DNA of 64,000 bases from positions 1-64,000 of the forward strand of contig JAAYBD010000026.1 of assembly GCA_012719035.1 (NCBI GenBank), written 5' to 3'. Below, piece after piece: positions 18,602-27,871 of the stretch. The stretch's first letter is position 1. Every line of letters starts with the position of its first letter. The notes beneath the pieces were generated by a model that had not been told where the DNA came from, searched no databases, and saw only the letters and a program-made list of their open reading frames with translations. Origin of the DNA: Clostridiales bacterium. GTDB taxonomy: Bacteria > Bacillota > Clostridia > Oscillospirales > Oscillospiraceae. Position numbers and translations under genes: made by a program.

Positions 18602-18631
18602 ATTATATACATTAATGCGTAAAATTGTCCA
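18602..18631 (-). promoter_or_regulatory. Putative housekeeping promoter of rnf operon
   Basis: On the minus strand TGGACA, an 18-base spacer, then TATAAT, about 64 bp before the rnfC GTG. It sits in the short region shared with the divergent apbE. Confidence 0.6.
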
Positions 18632-18713
18632 GCCGTAAAATTATTGTTTTTGTTGAAATCTTTCACAATTTATATTATTATTGCGGCAATATTTACAAAG
18701 AGGATTGATGACA

Positions 18714-19715
18714 ATGATAAAGCAGAATCGACAATTTTCTCCGGTCTTTCTCCTGATACTTATGTTGTTTTTATCTAATTTATGCTCCTGTTCACCGATA
18801 AAAAGCGGTAAAGTCAGCAAGAGCGACTTTGTTCTCAACACCACAGCCACAATAACCATATATGATAAAAAAGACGAAAAACTAATAGATGACTGCTTTA
18901 ATCTCTGTAGAAAATATGAATCACTTTTATCCCGAACTATCGAAGACAGCGAGATTTCTCTGCTGAATTCACGCAAAACATCGCTTGTATCCGATGAAAC
19001 TGCGGAGCTGATTTCACAGGGGCTTTATTTCAGCAGGCTTTCCGGCGGAAGCTTTGACATAACGATTGAACCGCTTTCCTCCCTATGGAATTTCTCTGCA
19101 AAGTCCCCCTCCCTTCCTTCTGAGGATGAAATAGACGAGGCAAAAAGCCGCATCGGCTACGAGGCAGTTACAGTAACCGGCAATACAGTGACATTTGAAA
19201 ATGAGTATACGCGCCTTGACCTTGGGGCTATTGCCAAGGGCTATGTCGCTGAGAAAGTCAAAGATTACCTTGTCTCGCAGGGCGTTGAAAGAGCAATTAT
19301 AAATCTTGGCGGAAATGTCCAGTGCATAGGCGGCAAAACAGATAAAAGCGGTTTCGAGGTCGGCATACAGCGCCCGTTCGACAGCGGTTCCATCGCGGGT
19401 GTAAGCATCAGCGATATGTCTGTAGTCACCTCGGGAACATATGAGCGCTATTTTGTGGAAAACGGCAAAAGCTATCATCACATCCTTGACCCCAAAACAG
19501 GTTACCCCTTTGAAAACGGACTGCTTTCCGTAACGATAATAGGAAAAAGCTCCTCATACTGCGACGCCCTAAGCACTGCCTGCTTTGCTCTCGGCAAAGA
19601 AGAAGGGATGGAGCTGATCAATGATATGGATGGTTATTACGCCATTTTTATTACGGATGATTATAAACTGCATCTCTCTAACGGTGCTGAAACTGCGCTG
19701 AAAATCAGTTATTGA
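18714..19715 (+). CDS. apbE: FAD:protein FMN transferase (ApbE), lipoprotein
   Basis: About 333 aa exported flavin transferase that moves FMN from FAD onto Thr of target proteins. The signal peptide ends in a lipobox (L-C-S-C), so it is anchored on the outer surface where RnfG and RnfD carry their sites. Family motifs: LDLGAIAKGYVAEKV, ERAIINLGGNVQCIGG and the Mg-binding DALSTACFALG near the end. Two adjacent ATG codons exist (18708, 18714); AGAGG at 18700-18704 is better spaced for 18714. Divergent from rnfC, so its partners are its direct neighbours. Confidence 0.95.
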   Translation: MIKQNRQFSPVFLLILMLFLSNLCSCSPIKSGKVSKSDFVLNTTATITIYDKKDEKLIDDCFNLCRKYESLLSRTIEDSEISLLNSRKTSLVSDETAELISQGLYFSRLSGGSFDITIEPLSSLWNFSAKSPSLPSEDEIDEAKSRIGYEAVTVTGNTVTFENEYTRLDLGAIAKGYVAEKVKDYLVSQGVERAIINLGGNVQCIGGKTDKSGFEVGIQRPFDSGSIAGVSISDMSVVTSGTYERYFVENGKSYHHILDPKTGYPFENGLLSVTIIGKSSSYCDALSTACFALGKEEGMELINDMDGYYAIFITDDYKLHLSNGAETALKISY

Positions 19716-20008
19716 TATCCTAATAACACAAAATCCTACTATAATAATGTCTTAATTTTGACAAGCTATTGTTCATGTCTATTGCATTAACAAGTTAAAT
19801 CCGTTATAATTACTACGAATTCGCAGAAACTGACAAAAAATTACATCCAATTGTTGCTGTCACAGCCACCGCGTTTCAAATCTCGCGCGGCGCTTTTTGG
19901 TCAGAATCTGACGCCGCAGGCAAACCGAACCTTTTGCTCCGTGTTTTTAAGCGAGTTAAAGAAATCTATATATATCTGTTGCTATAAACAGAGAAAGAGG
20001 TCTTCCAA

Positions 20009-21129
20009 TTGATTTACATACCACTATCCAGCGCACGTGCTGGAATGATTCTTGCAAAAAGCATTTCAGCGCCGAATGGATTGTTCTCCCTTCTTGAAAA
20101 GGGCGAGGTATTAACTGACCCCATCATCCAAAAGCTTGCTGTCCATTATGTAGATGGTATATACGTTGAGATGGACGGCAGCGAAGACATTGAGCCAAAA
20201 TGCCTGATGAGGCCGGAAGTCAAACAGCAGATTGCGGCGGAATTCCGTTCCCTTTACAGCAGCTATTTCCATTCTCCCTATATTTCCCGTTCCGCAGTTG
20301 AGTGTACAAAAAAATTGCAGAGACCATTGTTGACAATGTTCTTAACCGGGAAGAATATCTCCTGGATATGGTGGAAATCAAAAACTACGACAATTACACA
20401 TATTCTCACAGCTTAAACGTCGGCATACTCAGCATTATGCTGGCAAGCGAAATGGGGATCACACGCAACAGACTTGACGATATAGCTCTTTGCGCCCTTA
20501 TGCACGATATCGGAAAAATAGATGTCCCTATTGAAATAATTAACAAAAACGGTCCTGTTACCGATTTGGAGTTCGCTGTTATCAAAACCCATCCCGACAA
20601 GGGCGTAGAACGCCTCCGCAAATGCTTCAACGTGTCTCGGGAGGTTTTGCAGGGAATCCAGTGCCACCACGAAAAAATCGACGGCAGCGGCTATCCATAT
20701 GGCTATAAGGGCAACCGCATCCCGCTTTTCGGTCGGATTCTGGCGATAGCGGATGTTTACGATGCACTCACCAGCCACAGGAGCTATCGCAAGGCATGGC
20801 TTCCGAACGCGGCTATCGAGTATATTATGGCGGGGGCTGATACGCAGTTCGATCATGAAATGGTCCAGCTTTTTATGCGGCTCGTCTGCGCCTATCCCTC
20901 GGGAACCGTTGTTAAACTCTGCGACGGCTCTATAGCAGTAGTAATAAAAAACTACTCTGAAAACGTCCTTCGTCCTAAACTGAGACTTTTAGAGGACGGT
21001 CCTCTGGGATCAAAGGGAACGGAAGTAGACTTGTTTGAAGATACGGATTATCTGCATCTGACCATAAAATCTGTCTTAGGCGCTTCCGAAGACGATGCTT
21101 TCAAGCTACCCGACTCGATTATAAAATAA
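20009..21129 (+). pseudogene. HD-GYP cyclic-di-GMP phosphodiesterase, frameshifted
   Basis: One gene read in two frames. Frame A begins at TTG 20009 (SD AGAGG) and encodes an N-terminal DUF3391-like part (MIYIPLSSARAGMILAKSI). Frame B, from about 20302, encodes a complete HD-GYP domain: HSLNVG, LMHDIGKIDVP, KTHPDKG, HHEKIDGSGYPYG and RILAIADVYDALTS. The frames meet at a run of seven A residues (about 20308-20314). One extra A, or a -1 slip there, would join them as ...AVECTKKIAETIVDN..., exactly the expected sequence. It could be a sequencing error in a homopolymer, a real mutation, phase variation, or programmed frameshifting. An internal GTG at 20302 could give a separate HD-GYP protein, but has no good SD. 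Confidence 0.85.
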
Positions 21130-21138
21130 CGATAAAAA

Positions 21139-21171
21139 ACCCTGAGTTTTAGTAAAACTCCGGGTTTTTTT
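21139..21171 (+). terminator. Terminator after HD-GYP gene
   Basis: ACCCTGAGTTTTA pairs imperfectly with the downstream AAAACTCCGGGT, followed by seven T, ten bases past the stop codon. Confidence 0.85.
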
Positions 21172-21190
21172 ATTGACGCGGAAACAAATC

Positions 21191-21856
21191 CTAAACGGCC
21201 TGCTTTTTTCCTAAAGCGCTTTCAATTTTTGTCAGCAGCTTTCCGGCATATCCTCTGTAAACGATGACTAATACGATGACGGACAGGACAGTTCCCGATA
21301 TAACGTCAAGCATCGAGTGCTGTTTCAGGAAAACAGTGGCACATAATATCGCCACGCACAGAAGCCAGTTGAATATCTGAAGCACGATCTTATCCTTGAG
21401 CTTTTTGCTTTTGGCAATAGCAAAAGCCGCACACACAGCCCCAACAACGTGCATGCTCGGGAATACGTTGGTGTTAGTATCGAACTCCTGCGTCCATTTC
21501 ACTATTTTTGCAGCAAAATTATCCCTGTATCCATCGGGACGCAGATCCTGTCCGTTCGGAAATACCGAACAAATCAGCATACATACAAAAAAGCCTATTA
21601 TCAGCGACAGCATATAGTGCTCAAACGCCTCATCGTCATTGAAAAGAAAGTAAAATCCGCTGATAATCATATACGGAAACCATGAAAAATAGGGCAAAAT
21701 GAACCATTCGCAAAACGGTATCATATCATCAAGCGAACAGTGTATAGGGTAATAATCCGTTATAATTATTGCTTCCAGAGTAAAATACCAAATAATGTGA
21801 ATGGGCAGATATGCCAGCAATATCCATTGTCTTTTTGTGGGTGCTTTGATTCTCAT
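21191..21856 (-). CDS. PAP2-family membrane phosphatase
   Basis: 221 aa polytopic protein with about six helices. PAP2 signatures are present: FPSMHVVGAV (motif with catalytic His) and KQHSMLDVISG (His-Asp near the end); the first PAP2 motif is less clear. Relatives dephosphorylate lipid pyrophosphates or transfer phospho-head groups (phosphatidic acid phosphatase, inositol phosphotransferase). A Tyr/Trp-rich N-terminus resembles the inositol-type subgroup. The substrate is not predictable. Convergent with the HD-GYP gene. Confidence 0.8.
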   Translation of the reverse strand: MRIKAPTKRQWILLAYLPIHIIWYFTLEAIIITDYYPIHCSLDDMIPFCEWFILPYFSWFPYMIISGFYFLFNDDEAFEHYMLSLIIGFFVCMLICSVFPNGQDLRPDGYRDNFAAKIVKWTQEFDTNTNVFPSMHVVGAVCAAFAIAKSKKLKDKIVLQIFNWLLCVAILCATVFLKQHSMLDVISGTVLSVIVLVIVYRGYAGKLLTKIESALGKKQAV

Positions 21857-21944
21857 TGTAACTGTCTCCTCATGCCGGGTAATATGTACAATCCGCTAAA
21901 AGCGCAATTGAGGTTATATTAACATAGAGATGTGAAAATTTCCA

Positions 21945-24023
21945 TTATAAAATATCTTTGCCGTTAAAATTTTTAAAATATTCTTCAATAGCCGCAGTTA
22001 TCGTTTTTACCTGTTCCTCATATTTCACATTGGGGTCGTACGGAACAGGTTTGCCGACCTGGATTATCTTCTTTTTCCAGTCGACATACGTCGGATAAAA
22101 ATTCACAAGTCCCTTTGTGCGCGCATAGTAAAGCCTGCCGACAGAAACGAAGCCGTCAAAAATCTTTTCGCCGTATTCACAGTAGCCGGTAGGATGTTCG
22201 GGGAAAAGCAAAAGGTGCTTGCCGTCCGACAGCATTTTGACACTCTCCCGAAGCGTTGACATCACGCCCGTATCGTGGTAAACGGGAACGCAATCACTCC
22301 CGCGAAGAATCGGGGGCAGGATAAGCGCATATATGTAGGCAAGACTGTGCCCTAAAATGGGGGAATACCACTTGTTCAAATCCCACCAATAGTCCTGACG
22401 TATGTACGCCGGAGTCTCCCTCATGGAAAGCACCTGCGCGTTTATCCAAGGCCTTACATCCTCGCTCAGCTCAAAGTGCGCACACATTGCGATAGGTCCA
22501 TACGCCCTGTCGTGATTGCAGACAAAAACGGAGGGCTTGCCCTCAAACGGAAGCTCCCAAACAGTTTCCATGGGCTTTGTAAAAAAGCGGACAGCTTTCC
22601 TTAAAAATCTGAAATACCCGCTCTGCCTGTGGCTGTCTGCCTCATCGCCGCCGATTTCACCGATAATCTTTTTAAAGCGGACGGAAAACAAAACTGCCGT
22701 ATACGCAACTGAGACAAAGTCCGCTATAGGCTCCGCCATATATACTGCGGTCGTTTTTGAAACGGATAAGGGCAGTGCCGGCACTATATATATAAGGGGA
22801 ACAAGAAGAACTATCTTCCGCAGGATTGCAACCGATAGAGAGCTTTTTGCATCGCCGAGAGCAATAAACGCCTGCTGGCACGCGATTTGTATTCCGAACA
22901 CCCCCGATGCCAGAAAGTAAATCCTGAGCGCTGGAACAGCGAACCTTAGAAGCTCTGCATCGCTGTTGAATATTTTTATGAATATCTGCGGAAACAGCTC
23001 GACAAGCGCCCAAAGGCTCATCGAATATATGAGGCAGGACACAAGAAGTATCCTAAACGTCTCTCTTACTCTTTCCGCATTTTTCGCGCCGAAGTTATAG
23101 CTCATTATCGGCTGGGCGCCCTGCGACAGTCCTATCAGAGGAAGCATAGAAAACTGCATGACGCTTATCATAACAGTCATCGCGCCGACCGCGATGTCTC
23201 CGCCGTACCTGAGAAGAGAGGTGTTGAAGCAAACGGATATAAGACTTTCTGTGGATTGCATGATAAAGGGGGCAAGTCCGAGCGAAATGCAGGGAAGAAA
23301 GACCTTTGGGTCAAGCGCGAAGTTTTTCCTTTTGAGGCGTATCGAGGTTTTTTTGCCTGTCAGAAAACCCAGTATCCAAATCATTGAAAAACATTGGGAA
23401 ATGATAGTAGCAAGCGCCGCTCCTTTGACCCCCATGCCGAGAGCAAAAATAAAAATCGGGTCAAGGATGATATTTGAAACAGCACCGATAAGAACGGTGA
23501 ACATACTGATTTTTGCAAATCCCTGAGCGCTGATAAATGCATTCAGACCCAAAGTCAGCTGGACAAAAACCGTTCCGAGGCTGTAAATCAGCATATAATC
23601 GCAGGCATAGCCTATTGTAGCGGGGCTTGCACCGAAAGCAAAAAGCACATCTCTTGAGAAAAGCTGAAGGATAACAGTGAGCGCAGCGGAAACAAAAATA
23701 AGAAGTAAAAAGCTGTTTCCAAGCGTTTTCTCAGCCGCCTTTCTGTCGCCTTTTCCAAGGAAAACCGATGCGCGCGGTGCGGCTCCCATGCTGATAAGCG
23801 ATGCAAAGGCGGATACAATCATGATTAGAGGAAGGCATACCCCCACACCCGTAAGTGCAAGCCTTCCCTCACCTTCGATATGCCCTATGTACATCCTGTC
23901 CACAAGGTTATAAAGGAGGTTTATCATCTGAGCTGCAATCGCCGGTGCGGCAAGCCTGAAAAGAAGGCTTCTGACATTCTCGTATCCAAGCGCGTCCGTT
24001 TTGTTTCTCTCTGTTATCACCAT
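21945..24023 (-). CDS. MATE exporter fused to PlsC-like acyltransferase
   Basis: 692 aa from the ATG at 24023, which has GAGGAG 8 bases upstream; the frame is open to 24089 but that start lacks an SD. Residues about 1-450 form a full MATE transporter (12 helices; PAIAAQMINLLYNLVDRMYIG, GLSQGAQPIMSYNFGA). Residues about 470-692 resemble lysophospholipid acyltransferases: VCNHDRAYGP near 503 in place of the usual NHxxxxD, and LLLFPEHPTG near 607 in place of FPEGTR. The frame is continuous, so the fusion is real in this sequence. It may couple lipid or glycolipid flipping to acylation, which is inference. Confidence 0.85.
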   Translation of the reverse strand: MVITERNKTDALGYENVRSLLFRLAAPAIAAQMINLLYNLVDRMYIGHIEGEGRLALTGVGVCLPLIMIVSAFASLISMGAAPRASVFLGKGDRKAAEKTLGNSFLLLIFVSAALTVILQLFSRDVLFAFGASPATIGYACDYMLIYSLGTVFVQLTLGLNAFISAQGFAKISMFTVLIGAVSNIILDPIFIFALGMGVKGAALATIISQCFSMIWILGFLTGKKTSIRLKRKNFALDPKVFLPCISLGLAPFIMQSTESLISVCFNTSLLRYGGDIAVGAMTVMISVMQFSMLPLIGLSQGAQPIMSYNFGAKNAERVRETFRILLVSCLIYSMSLWALVELFPQIFIKIFNSDAELLRFAVPALRIYFLASGVFGIQIACQQAFIALGDAKSSLSVAILRKIVLLVPLIYIVPALPLSVSKTTAVYMAEPIADFVSVAYTAVLFSVRFKKIIGEIGGDEADSHRQSGYFRFLRKAVRFFTKPMETVWELPFEGKPSVFVCNHDRAYGPIAMCAHFELSEDVRPWINAQVLSMRETPAYIRQDYWWDLNKWYSPILGHSLAYIYALILPPILRGSDCVPVYHDTGVMSTLRESVKMLSDGKHLLLFPEHPTGYCEYGEKIFDGFVSVGRLYYARTKGLVNFYPTYVDWKKKIIQVGKPVPYDPNVKYEEQVKTITAAIEEYFKNFNGKDIL

Positions 24024-24237
24024 CAGAATTCTCCTCGGCCGTATAAAAAGTATCGGCTCCGCCGTCCGGCGGACAAGCCGATTACCCACGCAACAGTTTA
24101 CACAGAAACAAGTTTCTTGTCAACCGCGGCACAGGGGCGGGCTTTCTTCCGGAAAGGCACTTTAAGAACTGAGGACAAGCGGATATTTCAATCAAAAAAC
24201 CATTTGAATACGGCGCCTTGAAGCAATAAGGGAAGCA

Positions 24238-24756
24238 CTATTTTTTAAGCAGCGCTTCCCTCTTTTTATAGTCGGGGAGTGTGGTTTCGATAAGCGCATA
24301 AAAATCCCTGCCGTGGTTTTTGTGGACGATATGCGCAAGCTCATGTACGACTACATATTCAATTGCCTCCTGCGGATACTGCATAAGCCTGTAGGAAAAG
24401 CACAGTCTGTTTTTTCCACTGCAGCTTCCGAAGCGCTTTTCTGCCTTTGTTATCCTGACTCCTTGAGGAGAAAGCCCCATTATGTCGGCATAGTGTTCAA
24501 CAATCGGCGGTATCTTTTCTTTCGCGAGGAGGACAAGAGCTTCCTGCTCCTCCCCGGTGAGACAGATTCGGGACTCGGCGCGAATACGCTGTTTTTCCAT
24601 ATGTGTGCCGATCCAGTGTGAATGCTTATCGACAAAGCTTTCTATGTATGAGTTAGGGCATCGGCGAGGCGCGCGGACGATAAGCTCTGAATTGTCCGTA
24701 ATCTCCAGCGCAAGAGTTCGTCGGTCGGAACGGATTATAGTATAATCATGCGTCAT
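24238..24756 (-). CDS. YgjP-like (DUF45) zinc metallopeptidase-fold protein
   Basis: 172 aa. The C-terminal half carries the zinc motif HELAH followed by NHGRDFYALIE, as in the YgjP/SprT-like family; KRFGSCSGKNRLCFSYRLM is the second family signature. Members are annotated as M48-type metallopeptidases or as UTP pyrophosphatases; the true activity is not settled. The N-terminal half is a small beta domain. It is followed upstream by the flavoprotein gene on the same strand, 12 bp apart, so the two may be co-transcribed. Confidence 0.85.
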   Translation of the reverse strand: MTHDYTIIRSDRRTLALEITDNSELIVRAPRRCPNSYIESFVDKHSHWIGTHMEKQRIRAESRICLTGEEQEALVLLAKEKIPPIVEHYADIMGLSPQGVRITKAEKRFGSCSGKNRLCFSYRLMQYPQEAIEYVVVHELAHIVHKNHGRDFYALIETTLPDYKKREALLKK

Positions 24757-24768
24757 ATTCAGCCTCTG

Positions 24769-25311
24769 TCAAAACTTTTTCCATACCTCTGAAATCTCTT
24801 TAACCGCAGCCTCCGACTTTTTTAGATCATCGGGGGCAGCCGCCGAAAACGAAAGCCCAAACATCATTTCCCAGCCCAAAAAATCGCAGACGCACTTAAT
24901 TTGGTCATGTATCAGCTCATACTGTTTGCCGGGGAAAGCGCTTGCACCTATGGCAATAACGCCGATTTTCTTATTTTGTTCTTTAAACTGGGCTGTCTTG
25001 GAATAAAATTTATCCAGTACAGCTTTAAGCTGCGCTGAAATTCCCCACCAATAAACGGGTGTGCCGAAAATTACAGCATCTGCCGCATATATTTTATCGA
25101 TGACACTTCTGCTGTCATCGCGCATGATGCAGTTCCCGCCGTTCGTTTTGCATGCATCGCAGGCTGTGCAGCCGCCGACTTTCAGCTTTGCGGCATTTAT
25201 AATCTCTACGCAGTGCTGCGTATTTTTTGACACTCCCTCGGCTATGGCGGAGAGCGCAAAGCTTGTGTTGCCGTTTAGGCGCGGGCTTCCGTTCAAAATC
25301 AGTATTTTCAT
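24769..25311 (-). CDS. Iron-sulfur flavoprotein-like NAD(P)H reductase
   Basis: About 180 aa flavodoxin-fold protein. MKILILNGSPRLNGNTS binds FMN phosphate. The compact cysteine motif C-x2-C-x2-C-x6-C near residue 47 matches the cluster-binding spacing of iron-sulfur flavoproteins, and GTPVYWWGISAQLKAVLDKF is the second flavin loop. The frame extends to 25359, but GGAGG lies 8 bases before the ATG at 25311, giving the typical N-terminus. It probably carries low-potential electrons or reduces quinones; the partner is unknown. Confidence 0.88.
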   Translation of the reverse strand: MKILILNGSPRLNGNTSFALSAIAEGVSKNTQHCVEIINAAKLKVGGCTACDACKTNGGNCIMRDDSRSVIDKIYAADAVIFGTPVYWWGISAQLKAVLDKFYSKTAQFKEQNKKIGVIAIGASAFPGKQYELIHDQIKCVCDFLGWEMMFGLSFSAAAPDDLKKSEAAVKEISEVWKKF

Positions 25312-25441
25312 TGTTTTTCCTCCAACGCCAACGGCGTACAATATAAAATAATAAGGCAATGCGCCGCACTTTGTTTCATTTCAAGCGCCCTATACCTAAT
25401 CAGTTAATGGGAGCGATCTCCGTTTATATCGGATGGCTCAC

Positions 25442-27115
25442 TTAAAACAACCCTGTGATCACTCCGTTTTCGTCAACGTCTATATTCTCGGCGGCAGGAG
25501 TTTTGGGAAGTCCGGGCATCGTCATTATGTCGCCCGTAAGCGCGACGATAAATCCCGCTCCCGCCGATACCTTGAGATTGCGCACGGTAACTTTAAATCC
25601 GGTAGGCGCCCCCAGAAGCTTCGGGTCATCCGAAAAGCTGTACTGCGTCTTCGCCATGCAGATTGGAAGGTCTGCAAATCCCAACGCCGTAAGCTGCGCC
25701 GCCTGTTTTTTCGCGTTTTCGGTAAGCTCCACACCATCGGCGCGGTATATTCGCCTGCATATCGTTTCAAGCTTTTCCTCAATACTCATCTCACAGTCAT
25801 ATGCATAATTGAAATTGCTCTCCTGCTCGCAGAGCCGAACAACCTCACGCGCAAGCTCGGTTCCTCCCTCTCCGCCGCGTGCCCAGACCTCGGACAGTGC
25901 GGCATTGACGTTCTGTGCGCGGCATTTTTCTTCAATGAGCGCAAGCTCCGCTTCCGTATCGGTCGGGAAACGGTTTATCGCAACGACACAGGGCAGTCCG
26001 TATACCTGCGTTATATTTTCAACGTGGCGCAAGAGATTCGGAAGTCCGTTTTTAAGCGCTTCAAGGTTCTCTTTGCTTAGCTCCGATTTCGCCGCTCCCC
26101 CGTGGTGCTTGAGCGCACGCACTGTGGCAACAACGACAACGGCGGATGGTTTGAGCCCCGCCATGCGGCACTTAATATCAAGGAACTTTTCGGCGCCCAA
26201 GTCCGCTCCGAAGCCCGCCTCCGTTACGGCGTATTCGCCCACTTTAAGTGCCATTTTTGTGGCGGCTATAGAGTTGCAGCCATGGGCGATATTTGCAAAA
26301 GGTCCGCCGTGAACGAAAGCCGGCGTATGCTCAAGCGTCTGTACGAGGTTCGGTTTCAACGCGTCTTTCAAAAGTGCCGCCATGGCACCCGAAGCTTTAA
26401 GCTGACCCGCTGTTACGGGTCTGTCGTCATAGGTGTATCCGACTATTATGGAAGAAAGGCGTGATTTCAAATCCTTTATACCGTCCGAAAGGCAAAGCAC
26501 TGCCATGACCTCGGAAGCAACGGTAATATCAAACCCGTCCTCCCGGGGGCAGCCGTTCACCCTGCCGCCCAAACCGTCAACTATATTCCGGAGCTGACGG
26601 TCATTCATATCGACCGCGCGGCGCCAAGTGATTTTCTTCGGATCGATGCCAAGAGAATTGCCCTGCTGAATGTGATTATCCAGCATTGCCGCAAGGAGGT
26701 TGTTTGCAGCTCCTATGGCATGAAAATCCCCCGTAAAATGCAGATTTATATCCTCCATGGGAATGACCTGAGCATAGCCTCCGCCCGCTGCTCCGCCCTT
26801 TACTCCGAAAACGGGGCCGAGGGACGGTTCGCGAAGCGCGACCACAGACTTTTTGCCTATTTTTCGCAGTCCGTCCGCAAGTCCGACGGTTGTAGTCGTT
26901 TTTCCTTCGCCCGCTGGTGTCGGCGTAATCGCTGTGACAAGTATGAGTTTTCCATCCTCTTTGTTTGTTTCGGTCAGCAGAGAAAGGTCGATTTTCGCTT
27001 TGCGGTTCCCGTATTGTTCAATATATTTCCCGTCTATCCCGCAGTTTTCTGCCACTTCACTTATCTTTAACGGCACTGCTTCCTGCGCGATTTGTATATC
27101 ACTTTTATATTCCAT
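25442..27115 (-). CDS. fhs: Formate-tetrahydrofolate ligase
   Basis: 557 aa, the normal length. It joins formate to tetrahydrofolate with ATP to give 10-formyl-THF, feeding purine synthesis or the methyl branch of the Wood-Ljungdahl pathway. The P-loop [16 protein letters not shown] lies near residue 65, and [20 protein letters not shown] and [16 protein letters not shown] are family signatures. I chose ATG 27115 ([13 protein letters not shown]), which has AAAGGATG upstream, rather than the longer frame from 27157. Monocistronic and divergent from the GtrA gene. No other one-carbon genes are adjacent. Confidence 0.97.
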   Translation of the reverse strand: MEYKSDIQIAQEAVPLKISEVAENCGIDGKYIEQYGNRKAKIDLSLLTETNKEDGKLILVTAITPTPAGEGKTTTTVGLADGLRKIGKKSVVALREPSLGPVFGVKGGAAGGGYAQVIPMEDINLHFTGDFHAIGAANNLLAAMLDNHIQQGNSLGIDPKKITWRRAVDMNDRQLRNIVDGLGGRVNGCPREDGFDITVASEVMAVLCLSDGIKDLKSRLSSIIVGYTYDDRPVTAGQLKASGAMAALLKDALKPNLVQTLEHTPAFVHGGPFANIAHGCNSIAATKMALKVGEYAVTEAGFGADLGAEKFLDIKCRMAGLKPSAVVVVATVRALKHHGGAAKSELSKENLEALKNGLPNLLRHVENITQVYGLPCVVAINRFPTDTEAELALIEEKCRAQNVNAALSEVWARGGEGGTELAREVVRLCEQESNFNYAYDCEMSIEEKLETICRRIYRADGVELTENAKKQAAQLTALGFADLPICMAKTQYSFSDDPKLLGAPTGFKVTVRNLKVSAGAGFIVALTGDIMTMPGLPKTPAAENIDVDENGVITGLF

Positions 27116-27334
27116 AAAATTATCATCCTTTCGTTTTCCGCTGCCGATCTTCCGCATTTATCTCATAAATATGATGATATCTAATTTCATCCAAAAAATC
27201 AAGAAGCACTGTAAATCCTTAAAAAAGCGATGCCATATCTTGATATTCTCTTTCAAACGTTATAAAATTGGTAATAATATATAATACGAAAGCCCTGACC
27301 TATCCGGTCATCTTTTGATATTCTCGGAGGAACT

Positions 27335-27841
27335 ATGGATATTGATAGTCAGCATAAGCTCAGCCCAAAGCAAAACATTTGGCTCGCGGTAAAGTTTACT
27401 CTATTTTCTATTTCAGCAGGACTGATTGAGTTCGGCTCATATTTTGTGCTTAATAAGTTTACCGACATTGACAGGTATTTGGGGCTTAACGCGGTTTTCG
27501 GCAATAAATACGGACTTACATATTTTATTGCGCTTGCCCTTTCCGTTTTGTGGAACTTCACATTTAACCGCAGATTCACATTTAAATCTGCCGCCAATGT
27601 CCCTGCGGCTATGTTAAAAGTTTTCTGCTATTATCTCGTATTCACACCTCTCTCTATCTGGTGGACTGTATATCTTACAGATATAGGCTGGAACGAATAT
27701 GTGGTTATACTCTGCACTATGGTCATCAATCTCGGCACCGAATTCAGTTTTTGCCGTTTTGTAGTTTACAGAAAAAGTTTATACACAAATGAGTCCGGCC
27801 AGAGGGAACTTTTTGGAAAATCCGGGGAAAATAACACTTAG
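27335..27841 (+). CDS. GtrA family membrane protein
   Basis: 168 aa with four hydrophobic helices. GtrA motifs: KFTLFSISAGLIEFGSYFVL in the first helix and LSVLWNFTFNRRFTFKS after the third, containing the conserved Asn-Phe and Arg. GtrA proteins are thought to flip polyprenyl-linked sugars for cell-surface glycosylation. SD GGAGG is in place. An AI-2E-type permease follows 30 bp downstream, but no glycosyltransferase is near, so the sugar partner is unknown. Confidence 0.88.
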   Translation: MDIDSQHKLSPKQNIWLAVKFTLFSISAGLIEFGSYFVLNKFTDIDRYLGLNAVFGNKYGLTYFIALALSVLWNFTFNRRFTFKSAANVPAAMLKVFCYYLVFTPLSIWWTVYLTDIGWNEYVVILCTMVINLGTEFSFCRFVVYRKSLYTNESGQRELFGKSGENNT

Positions 27842-27871
27842 GTGTTTTTGAGTTAAATAAGGAGAGGCTAC

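Noticed and set aside
19860..20000. Cyclic-di-GMP riboswitch in front of the HD-GYP gene
   Set aside because: GCAGGCAAACC recalls the GEMM core, but the tetraloop, second helix and remaining consensus are missing. Only a short GCGGCG/CGCCGC pairing is visible in this gap.
24024..24089. Longer N-terminus of the MATE/acyltransferase protein
   Set aside because: The extra 22 residues are Arg-rich and unlike MATE starts, and the strong GAGGAG serves the internal ATG at 24023.
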